From Frondihabitans sp. Leaf304 (GTDB lineage: Bacteria; Actinomycetota; Actinomycetes; Actinomycetales; Microbacteriaceae): a stretch of 64,000 nucleotides of DNA. The number at the start of each line of letters is the position of its first letter. Position 1 is the first letter of the stretch. Under the pieces are notes generated by a model that had not been told where the DNA came from, did no database searches, and was given only the letters and a program-made list of their open reading frames with translations. The stretch is from assembly GCF_001423105.1 (NCBI RefSeq), contig NZ_LMNV01000003.1:260473-324472 (forward strand), written 5' to 3'. Both the position numbers and the translations under genes were made by a program. Positions 57,480-64,000 of the stretch are shown one piece after another.

Positions 57480-57600
57480 AGTTGTACGTCCTTTTTCGAG
57501 AGGGAGGAGAGAAAGTCGATTGGGGGCAACCATGGCCCCGACCTCAAGAGTCTACCCGGAGCGGGGTGAACAGCGGGAAACGTCCTCCCAGAGCGGAACG

Positions 57601-57636
57601 AGGAGCACCCCGCGGCCTGCGTCGCGGGGTGCTCCT
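57601..57636 (-). terminator. Terminator downstream of the Opp-type ATPase gene
   Basis: AGGAGCACCCCGC (57601-57613) and GCGGGGTGCTCCT (57624-57636) form a perfect 13-bp stem with a 10-nt loop, just past the minus-strand ATPase gene (stop 57656) and before typA. Confidence 0.85.
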
Positions 57637-57655
57637 GACTGCCGTGAGCGGTCGG

Positions 57656-59437
57656 CTACTCGTCCGAGCCGGCCGCGAGGATCTGGGCGCGCAACTCGCG
57701 TCGCTCGCGCTGCACCTCCGGATCGGGCAGGGGGACGGCCGCGATGAGGCGCTGCGTGTAGGGATCCTGCGGGTGGCGGAGGATCGCGTCGCGCGTGCCG
57801 ACCTCGGCCAGTCGACCCTTGTGCATGACCGCGATGCGGTCGGCCAGGATGTCGATCACCGCGAGGTCGTGGGTGATGAACAGGCAGGCGAACTGGAACT
57901 CGCGCTGCAGCTCCTTGAGGAGCTGGAGCACCGTGGCCTGCACCGAGACGTCGAGGGCCGAGGTCGGCTCGTCGGCGATGAGCAGCTGAGGTCGGAGAGC
58001 CAGCGCACGCGCGATGCCGACGCGCTGCTTCTGCCCACCCGAGAGCTCGTGCGGGTAGCGGGTGCGGTAGCTCTTCGGCAAGCGAACGCTGTCGAGGAGC
58101 GACTCGACCTCGTTGGTGAGCTCCTGCCCCTTGAACTTCTTCGCGAGCAGAAGCGGCTCACCGATGCTGTCGCCGATGCTCATCCGGGGGTTGAGCGACG
58201 ACGAGGGATCCTGGAACACGATGCCGGCGTTCTTGTGCACCTGGCGCGTCAGCGCACGCGAGTGCTTTGACAGGTCGGTGCCGACGACGGAGAGGTGCCC
58301 CTCGGTGATGGGGAGGAGGCCGATTGCGGCTCGTCCGAGCGTGGTCTTGCCGGATCCTGATTCCCCGACGAGGCCGACGACTTCGCCCCGGCGAACGACG
58401 AGATCGACGTGGTCGATGGCCCGGAACGCCTTGACCCGACCCCGACCGGGATATTCGATGACGACGTCTTTGAAGTTCAGGACGGCATCCGTGTCGTCGC
58501 GGTCTTCCACGTGAGGCCGTCCGTCGACGGGAGACGACTGGTGAGTGACGGCGGCGACGGTCTCGGCCATGGCCTCCGTGATGTCGACGACATCGTCTTC
58601 ACCACCGCCCTGCCCCAGGTGCGGCACGGCCTCCAGGAGGGCCTTCGTGTATTCGTGCTGCGGGTTGCGGAAGATCTGGAGTGTGGGGCCGGCCTCGACG
58701 ACCTCGCCCTGGCGCATGACCGCGATGTGATCGGCGATGTCGGCGACGACGCCCATGTCGTGCGTGATGAGCAGCACGGCACTGCCGAGACGGTCGCGGA
58801 GACTACGGATCAGGTCGAGGATCTCGGCCTGGACCGTCACGTCGAGAGCGGTCGTGGGCTCGTCGGCGATCAGGAGGCCGGGGTCACACGAGATCGACTG
58901 GGCGATCATGGCGCGCTGGCGCTGGCCGCCCGAGAGCTGGTGCGGGTATGAGTTGAAGGCCTTTTCAGGATCCGGCAGCTCGACCATACCCAGGAGTTCG
59001 ATGGCCCGCTCCCGTGCTTTCGAGGGTGCGATCCCGTAGTGCACGCGGAGCGTCTCGACGATCTGCGCGCCCACGGTGAACACCGGGTTGAGAGCCGTCA
59101 TCGGCTCCTGGAAGATGACCGCCACGTCTTGACCGCGGACGCCCCGCATCTGCGCCGGCGAGATGCCGCGGAGCTCCCGGCCGTTGAGCTTGATGCTGCC
59201 GCCGACACGGGCGTTCCGCGGCAGGAGATCGAGGATCGACATGGAGCTGACGCTCTTGCCCGACCCGGACTCGCCGACCAGCGCCATGACCTCGCCGCTC
59301 TTGATTGAGTACGACAGCTTCTTGACAGCCGGTACCCAGACGTTGTCGACCGCGAAGTCGACGTCGAGGTCGGTCACCTCAAGGACGGGCACACCGTCGT
59401 TCGTCGTACGGGCGGGTGTCTCGTTGACCTGGGACAT
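57656..59437 (-). CDS. Fused double ATP-binding subunit of a peptide ABC transporter (DppD-DppF type)
   Basis: A 593-aa protein with two complete nucleotide-binding domains. NBD1 (about 15-265): Walker A ALVGESGSGKSVSSMS, signature LSGGQRQRAMIAQSI, Walker B LLIADEPTTALDVT. NBD2 (about 325-575): VGLVGESGSGKTTLGRA, LSGGQKQRVGIARAL, LLIADEPTSALDVS. The C-termini have the oligopeptide-type extension (PLPDPEVQRER). It powers import of peptides together with the permeases and binding protein at 60192-64000. ATG 59437 has AAAGGACC upstream. A plus-strand gene lies between it and the permease genes. Confidence 0.93.
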   Translation of the reverse strand: MSQVNETPARTTNDGVPVLEVTDLDVDFAVDNVWVPAVKKLSYSIKSGEVMALVGESGSGKSVSSMSILDLLPRNARVGGSIKLNGRELRGISPAQMRGVRGQDVAVIFQEPMTALNPVFTVGAQIVETLRVHYGIAPSKARERAIELLGMVELPDPEKAFNSYPHQLSGGQRQRAMIAQSISCDPGLLIADEPTTALDVTVQAEILDLIRSLRDRLGSAVLLITHDMGVVADIADHIAVMRQGEVVEAGPTLQIFRNPQHEYTKALLEAVPHLGQGGGEDDVVDITEAMAETVAAVTHQSSPVDGRPHVEDRDDTDAVLNFKDVVIEYPGRGRVKAFRAIDHVDLVVRRGEVVGLVGESGSGKTTLGRAAIGLLPITEGHLSVVGTDLSKHSRALTRQVHKNAGIVFQDPSSSLNPRMSIGDSIGEPLLLAKKFKGQELTNEVESLLDSVRLPKSYRTRYPHELSGGQKQRVGIARALALRPQLLIADEPTSALDVSVQATVLQLLKELQREFQFACLFITHDLAVIDILADRIAVMHKGRLAEVGTRDAILRHPQDPYTQRLIAAVPLPDPEVQRERRELRAQILAAGSDE

Positions 59438-59511
59438 CAGTCGGTGGTCCTTTCTCGGCCGGCGCTAGCCGGTGTGCACTCTGTCACGGGCACCTCTGCG
59501 ACGATGGAGTC

Positions 59512-60138
59512 ATGTCGGACCCCGGATCGCCCACAGACGCCTCTTTTGTCTCTCGCTTCAACCGCGGGCTGGCCATCGCGATCTGGGCGCTGCTTCTGTT
59601 CGTCGCCGTGAGCCAGGCTGTCGGCAACCCCGAGTCGGCGGCGGCAGAGATACTGACGGCCGCGGCTATCGCCGCTCTGACGTGGATCGCCCTGTGGCGC
59701 CCCCGCGTCGAGGTCGATGCCGACGGCGTCACCCTCACCAACGTCGTTCGTCGAATCCACGTGCCCTGGGCCGCGCTGATCGACGTGAGCACTCGATTCG
59801 CCCTGACTCTTCACACGCCCGGCCACACCTACGCGGCCTGGGCCGCACCGGCGCCCGGTCGCACCGGAGCCGCCATGGCGCAGCGTCGCGAGAAGGGGAC
59901 GCGCAGCAGCCCCCGCGGCGACCTCGGCAGCACCGTGCGGCCCGGAGACCTGGTGACGACCGAGTCGGGCGCTGCTGCCGACCTCGTCCGCGAACGATGG
60001 GAGCACCTGCGCGAGAACGGTGCGCTGGAACTCGGCCTGGCCGACAAGACGGCTGTTCGCGTCGAGTGGCTCTGGCAGCCGCTCGCGGCGGTTGCCGTTC
60101 TGGCTGTCGCGGGAGCCGTGCTGCTCGGTCGAGTCTGA
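59512..60138 (+). CDS. PH-like-domain membrane protein of unknown function
   Basis: A 208-aa protein with two N-terminal membrane helices (about 20-38, 44-62), a bacterial PH-like domain (about 63-110: RPRVEVDADGVTLTNVVRRIHVPWAALIDVSTRFALTL) and a final C-terminal helix (PLAAVAVLAVAGAVLLGRV). An Arg-rich loop connects them. Actinobacteria have many such YdbS/PH-like proteins, without a set function. ATG 59512 is preceded 6 nt by GACGAT, a weaker leaderless element. It runs against the flanking ABC-transporter genes, so it is an insertion in that operon. Confidence 0.75.
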   Translation: MSDPGSPTDASFVSRFNRGLAIAIWALLLFVAVSQAVGNPESAAAEILTAAAIAALTWIALWRPRVEVDADGVTLTNVVRRIHVPWAALIDVSTRFALTLHTPGHTYAAWAAPAPGRTGAAMAQRREKGTRSSPRGDLGSTVRPGDLVTTESGAAADLVRERWEHLRENGALELGLADKTAVRVEWLWQPLAAVAVLAVAGAVLLGRV

Positions 60139-60191
60139 GCTGGCGCTCTTCGCCCTGCGCGGGGCTACGACACCGGCGAAGCGGGTCGCCA

Positions 60192-61244
60192 TCACTTGGT
60201 GACCGGCGGTGTCGGAGACACCTGGGTCGACACCTCGGCTGCGTCGGGCTCGGCCGTCTTGCGAAGGCTGAAGCGCTTGGAGCGCGGGTCGAACGCGTCG
60301 CGGAGGCCGTCGCCGACGAAGTTGGCACACAGGGCCAGGATCACGATGAAAGCGGCGGGCCACCAGAAGAGCCAGGGTCGGGTGGAGAAGGCCGACTGGT
60401 TGCCGCTGATCAGCAGACCGAGAGACGAGTCGGGTGACTTGATGCCGAAGCCGAGGTAGCTGATGGCTGTTTCGAGCAGGATCGCCGAGGCGACGAGCAA
60501 CGTCGACGAGACGATGATCACGCCGATGGCGTTCGGCAGGATGTGGCGGAAGATGATCCGCACGTCGGAGGCGCCGGCGACCCGGGCGGCTTCGACGAAC
60601 TCCCGCTCTCGCAGGGAGAGGAACTCGCTTCGCACCAGACGGGCGATGACCATCCAGGACACGACACCGAGGAGGGCCGCGAGGCCGAATGCGCCAAGGC
60701 CTCCGGCACCGGCGGATTTGCCGACGATCAGGCCGATCACCAGTGCGGGGATCACGATGAAGACGTCGGTGATCCGCATGAGGACCGAGTCGACCCAGCC
60801 GCGGAAGTAGCCCGCGAGAGCACCGACGACGACGCCGATGACCGTGGCGACGAGTCCGATCAGGATCATGACGAGGACGGAGTTCTGAATGCCGCGCATC
60901 GTCAGGGCGAAGTAGTCCTTGCCGATGCGGTCCTGGCCGAACGGGTGGTCGCCGAGGCTGAAGGGGAAGAGCTTGAGGGTGGGTGCGCCCTCGTTGACGA
61001 GAGAGTTGAGGCTCTTGTAGTCGTACTTCCACCAGCCGGGAATGGGCCCGAGGCCGATCGCGGAGATCGACAGCACGATCAGGAGGACGTAGACGATGAT
61101 CGCGACGACGGCGACCTTGTTCGAGACGAAGCGCTTGTAGACGATGCGCCCTTGGCTCTCACCCGGGTTGTCGTCTTTGCGAGAGGCCAGATCGACGCCG
61201 TCGCCGATGCTCGGCTCAAGCGGGTTGCCTTGAATCGTGCTCAT
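60192..61244 (-). CDS. Peptide ABC transporter permease (DppC/OppC type)
   Basis: A 350-aa inner-membrane permease. The N-terminal TM helix (VAVVAIIVYVLLIVLSI) precedes the DPP-type conserved HPFGQDRIGKDYFALTMRGIQNSV. The BPD-domain has the EAA loop REREFVEAARVAGASDVRIIFRHILPNAIG. C-terminal TM helices include SYLGFGIKSPDSSLGLLIS and a terminal GDGLRDAFDPRSKR, typical of DppC. ATG 61244 follows GAAAGG; the longer frame upstream is spurious. Pairs with the DppB-type permease 49 nt upstream. Confidence 0.93.
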   Translation of the reverse strand: MSTIQGNPLEPSIGDGVDLASRKDDNPGESQGRIVYKRFVSNKVAVVAIIVYVLLIVLSISAIGLGPIPGWWKYDYKSLNSLVNEGAPTLKLFPFSLGDHPFGQDRIGKDYFALTMRGIQNSVLVMILIGLVATVIGVVVGALAGYFRGWVDSVLMRITDVFIVIPALVIGLIVGKSAGAGGLGAFGLAALLGVVSWMVIARLVRSEFLSLREREFVEAARVAGASDVRIIFRHILPNAIGVIIVSSTLLVASAILLETAISYLGFGIKSPDSSLGLLISGNQSAFSTRPWLFWWPAAFIVILALCANFVGDGLRDAFDPRSKRFSLRKTAEPDAAEVSTQVSPTPPVTK

Positions 61245-61293
61245 CGGGGGGCCTTTCGGTGGTTCGGGTTGACGGCGGAACGCAGCGGAAGGC

Positions 61294-62826
61294 TCAACGC
61301 GCACGCACCCTCGGGTCGAGGGCGGCGTAGGCCAAGTCAGCGAGGAAGTTGAAGGCGATCGCCGTGATGGCGATGACCAGGAAGTACCCCATGACCGGGT
61401 TGACGTCGGTCGCCGTGAGCCCCGTGATGAAGAGGTTGCCCATGCCGCTGATAGCGAAGACCGACTCGGTGATGACGGCACCGCCGAGCAGAGCGCCGAC
61501 GTCGGTCGCCACGAGAGTCGCGATCGGGATCAGCATGTTGCGGAACGCGTGACGCACGATGACCGTCCGCTCGGGAAGGCCCTTGGCACGCGCCGTCCGG
61601 ACGTAGTCCTGGTCGAGCACCTCGAGCATGCCGGAGCGGGCGTATCGCGTGTATCCCGCGAACGAGATGAGCAGCAGGCTGATGGTCGGAAGCAGGAGGT
61701 GAGTGTAGGTGTCGATTCCCGAGATCCAGAAGTCGCCGCCCAGCCCCGGTGTCTGCGAACCCACGGTCGCGAGCGGACGCCCGCCGACGGCGTCGACGTA
61801 GTTTCCCCACGACGCGACGAAGCGATCGAGGAGTACGACAGCCGCCGACAGCACGGCAGTTAGGGCGCCGATGCGCATCATCAGGCCACGGTCGTATCCG
61901 CCGACCAGGAAGCCGCTGATGAGCCCAACGGCGAGCGTCGCCACCGCGAGGGTGAGGATCGTGCCAAGAGTCGAGATGTTGAAGAGACCTTGCAGCGTGA
62001 AGTAGGCGATCACGGCGAGCACGACGTTGATGCCCGCGGTGATCCACGCCCGACGATTGTTGAGACCGGCGAGAAGGGCGACGACCGCGAAGGCGATGCC
62101 GAGGGAGAACAGGATGACGGCAAAGGGGCCGAGTGCCGGGCGGGCGAACCAGTCCGTCGCCGAGAGAGCGGCGAGGACGACCACGGTGGCGCCTCCGGAG
62201 ATCACGAAGGCGAGGAGGCGCCGACGGATCGTTCCGCCGACGACGAGTTGGATTATGGCGCCGATCACCACCCCGGCTATGAGCAGTGTCGAGAGCGGGA
62301 TCTTTGGATCCTGGAGGAAGTTGTTGTAGCCGAGGGCGACGAACGTCTTCAGCAGGACCGCCATGAGGAACGAGGGCAGCGAGAAGAGGAAGAAGCTGAA
62401 CAGCGTGATCGTGTAGTCGAAGCCGCTGTAGACGCGAAGCGCGGTGATGATACCGAGCGCGATACCCAGCACGATGGCCAGGAGGAACGAGAGGGTGACC
62501 AGCTGGAGGGTGGAGCCCATGGCCGCCGGCAGCAGTGCCGTGATCGGCTGGTTCTGGAAGTTCACACCGAGGCTGCAGCTGCCGCCGATCGGGACGACAC
62601 AGCGGGCGACGCCGCCGAGCCAGATGCCCCAGCGCAGGACGGGGTTGACGTCGAGGTGCTGCTGTTGGATGCGCGCCTCGATGAGGGCCTGTTTGTTCGG
62701 CGAGTTGCCGGTCTGCAGATCTCGGAGCGGGTTGTCCGAGTTGGCGACCAGCACGTACATGATGAACGACGCGGCGACCAGGACGAGGATCGAGACGAGA
62801 ATTCGTCTCAGGATGAAGCTGACCAT
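61294..62826 (-). CDS. Peptide ABC transporter permease (DppB/OppB type) with extra membrane helices
   Basis: A 510-aa permease. It starts with the DppB-like MVSFILRRILVSILVLVAASFIMYVL and ends with the normal BPD half (YTRYARSGMLEVLDQDYVRTARAKGLPERTVIVRHAFRNMLIP, TESVFAISGMGNLFITGL). Between TM3 and this half, about residues 165-345, five to six additional hydrophobic helices are inserted (IPLSTLLIAGVVIGAIIQL, LLAFVISGGATVVVLAAL, FAVILFSLGIAFAVVALLAG, INVVLAVIAYFTLQ, ILTLAVATLAVGLISGF). Typical DppB is about 310-340 aa, so the protein is 170 longer. It forms the channel with the DppC-type subunit. ATG 62826 follows AAAGGTCC. Confidence 0.9.
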   Translation of the reverse strand: MVSFILRRILVSILVLVAASFIMYVLVANSDNPLRDLQTGNSPNKQALIEARIQQQHLDVNPVLRWGIWLGGVARCVVPIGGSCSLGVNFQNQPITALLPAAMGSTLQLVTLSFLLAIVLGIALGIITALRVYSGFDYTITLFSFFLFSLPSFLMAVLLKTFVALGYNNFLQDPKIPLSTLLIAGVVIGAIIQLVVGGTIRRRLLAFVISGGATVVVLAALSATDWFARPALGPFAVILFSLGIAFAVVALLAGLNNRRAWITAGINVVLAVIAYFTLQGLFNISTLGTILTLAVATLAVGLISGFLVGGYDRGLMMRIGALTAVLSAAVVLLDRFVASWGNYVDAVGGRPLATVGSQTPGLGGDFWISGIDTYTHLLLPTISLLLISFAGYTRYARSGMLEVLDQDYVRTARAKGLPERTVIVRHAFRNMLIPIATLVATDVGALLGGAVITESVFAISGMGNLFITGLTATDVNPVMGYFLVIAITAIAFNFLADLAYAALDPRVRAR

Positions 62827-62960
62827 TGATTCGGGACCTTTGCGATGCGGACGCGCCCGTTCATGCCGGACAGGAGCATGACGAGGCTACTACGGGACTC
62901 GGCAGACGACGGGCGTCGAGTTCTTGTGAGAACCCGACGCCCGCCCTGTCGAGGTGTGGA

Positions 62961-62989
62961 ACGGGATGGCCGTCCTACGGCCAACCCGG
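62961..62989 (-). terminator. Hairpin between binding-protein and permease genes
   Basis: TGGCCGT-cct-ACGGCCA (62967-62983) is a perfect 7-bp stem, extended by CGGG/CCCG pairing around it. It lies 11 nt past the binding-protein stop and has no T-run on the minus strand. In Opp/Mal-type operons such stems cause partial termination or protect the upstream mRNA, raising binding-protein levels. Confidence 0.55.
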
Positions 62990-63000
62990 TCACGCTCTTG

Positions 63001-64000
63001 CTATTTGGTCCAGTCCCAGATGTTCCAGACGATTCCGGTCTGGCCACCGAAGAACTTGACACCCTTGAGGTTCGAGTTCGTCGCGAACAGGCCCGGCGTC
63101 TGGAAGAGGGGCAGGCCGTAGGCGTCGGCGAACGTGCCGGCGTCGATCTGCTCCTTCTCGGTCAGGAGCTGGTCAGCGTCAAGAGTCGTCTGCGTCTTGA
63201 CCGCGAGGTCGCTGACGGTCTTGTCGTTGTACTTGTTGTAGTTCCCGCTGTTGTTGGTCTCGAACAGCTGCGGAAGGGCGGCGTTACCGGCACCCGGGTT
63301 GACCCAGCCGAAGATCGACGCGTCGTAGTCGCCACCGGCGAGGAGTTCGCTCCACTTGGGCGAGCCACCGTCGGTGACCTTGATGCCGGCCTTGGCGGCG
63401 GAGGCCTGGATGGCCTGGAAGGAGTCGACGCGGTTGGGGTTCAGCGTGTTGTAGAGGATCTTGACGGTCGGAGTCGCACCGTTCAGGAGCTTCTTGGCCT
63501 GGGCGATGTCGACCTTGTCGTAGTCGCTCGAGCCGTTCTTCGAGACGGACTCCTCGTAGCCCTCCTGGCCCGGCAGGAAGACCTGCGAGTCGAGCACCTT
63601 GGCGCTGGAGTTGATCGGGGTGACGATCGACTTGAGGATGTCTTCGCGAGGGATGGTCAGAAGGAACGCCTTGCGCACGTTCTCGTCTTTGAAGACCGAC
63701 GAACCGAAGTTGAGGTCGAGGTGGTCGTAGGCGACCTGGCTGCCGTCGATGACGGTCGAGTTCGCGGCCTTGAGGGCCTTGACCGTGTCAGCGGAAGGCT
63801 GCGGCTGGATCGCGTCGACCTCGCCGTTCTGGAGAGCCGTCACCTGAGCGTTCGCATCGCCGATGAAGCGCATGACGAGCTTCGAGAACTTGACGGTGTG
63901 GTCGCCCTTGTATTCCTTGTTCGGGACGAACGTCATCGACTGCTTCGGGGTCCAGGCCGAAACCTGGAGGGGTCCGCCGGAGACGAGGAGGTCTTTGTCG
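63001..64000 (-). CDS. Family 5 extracellular solute-binding protein (peptide), start outside window
   Basis: The reading frame is open to the window end, so the N-terminus with signal peptide and lipobox lies beyond 64000. The visible part (about 333 aa) is the C-terminal two thirds of an SBP_bac_5 protein: VSAWTPKQSMTFVPNKEYKGD, VTALQNGEVDAIQPQPSADTVK, FLLTIPREDILKSIVTPI and a lid with ASIFGWVNPGAGN. It captures peptides outside the cell for the permeases at 60192-62826. The frame extends past the internal ATG at 63936, which is not the start. Confidence 0.9.
   Translation of the reverse strand, partial: DKDLLVSGGPLQVSAWTPKQSMTFVPNKEYKGDHTVKFSKLVMRFIGDANAQVTALQNGEVDAIQPQPSADTVKALKAANSTVIDGSQVAYDHLDLNFGSSVFKDENVRKAFLLTIPREDILKSIVTPINSSAKVLDSQVFLPGQEGYEESVSKNGSSDYDKVDIAQAKKLLNGATPTVKILYNTLNPNRVDSFQAIQASAAKAGIKVTDGGSPKWSELLAGGDYDASIFGWVNPGAGNAALPQLFETNNSGNYNKYNDKTVSDLAVKTQTTLDADQLLTEKEQIDAGTFADAYGLPLFQTPGLFATNSNLKGVKFFGGQTGIVWNIWDWTK

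Overview
The window is about 64 kb of high-GC DNA with dense genes, short spacers, frequent GTG/TTG starts, and no prophage, insertion sequence, integrase or CRISPR array that I can see. Gene content (AdnA/AdnB helicase-nucleases, MshB for mycothiol, UPF0182, DUF3107, DUF3117, DUF2342-type protein, actinobacterial dapD/dapE/dapC) points to an actinobacterium. The overall style suggests Microbacteriaceae, though genus cannot be called from this sequence. About fifteen genes share one promoter layout: a TANNNT-like -10 hexamer 5-8 nt before the start codon, implying leaderless mRNAs.

Layout. 1-1.3 kb: end of an EcsC-family gene, a small unknown gene and an XRE regulator with a palindromic operator candidate. 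1.4-5.5 kb: cell-surface polymer cluster (TagF-like polymerase, two family-2 glycosyltransferases, a CDP-alcohol phosphotransferase). 5.6-12.1 kb: HtrA-like protease, a KAT-type aminotransferase convergent with an omega-amidase-like nitrilase, an exonuclease-TerB-BRCT fusion, a GH18 lipoprotein and initiator tRNA-Met. 12.5-32.3 kb: a block whose order matches, from memory, the Mycobacterium tuberculosis Rv3193c-Rv3211 neighbourhood: UPF0182, PDZ/Lon-like protease, DUF2342-type protein, ThiF/cyclodehydratase-like protein, UvrD2-like helicase, NudC, a degenerate APH-fold protein, AdnB, AdnA, DUF3107, a small membrane protein, a MiaE-like ferritin-fold protein and an RhlE-like helicase. 32.5-41.8 kb: PHP phosphoesterase, EEP-family membrane protein, aminopeptidase P, a PRC/MgtE-N/CBS protein with DUF1003 and Mrp, a newly noted 37-aa ORF divergent from a LysR regulator, TatB and an O-methyltransferase. 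41.9-49.8 kb: DUF3117, a PIG-V-like mannosyltransferase, dapE/dapD, citrate synthase, and the mshB-fdxA-dapC operon. 49.8-53.3 kb: the iron-uptake operon efeUOB with a DtxR/IdeR-like box upstream. 53.4-64 kb: S9 peptidase, TypA, and an Opp/Dpp-type peptide ABC system (fused double ATPase, two permeases, start-truncated binding protein) with an opposite-strand membrane gene inserted.

Functionally this is mostly core genome: lysine/peptidoglycan precursor synthesis (dapC, dapD, dapE), double-strand-break processing (AdnAB, UvrD2), thiol and iron homeostasis (MshB, EfeUOB), envelope assembly and peptide uptake. The most unusual material is (i) an APH-fold protein lacking its kinase residues beside AdnAB, (ii) several large, imperfectly conserved palindromic elements in intergenic spaces, (iii) widespread leaderless starts, (iv) the unannotated 37-aa ORF with overlapping divergent promoters, and (v) an oversized Opp permease. 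I did not find a clearly new defence or mobile system.
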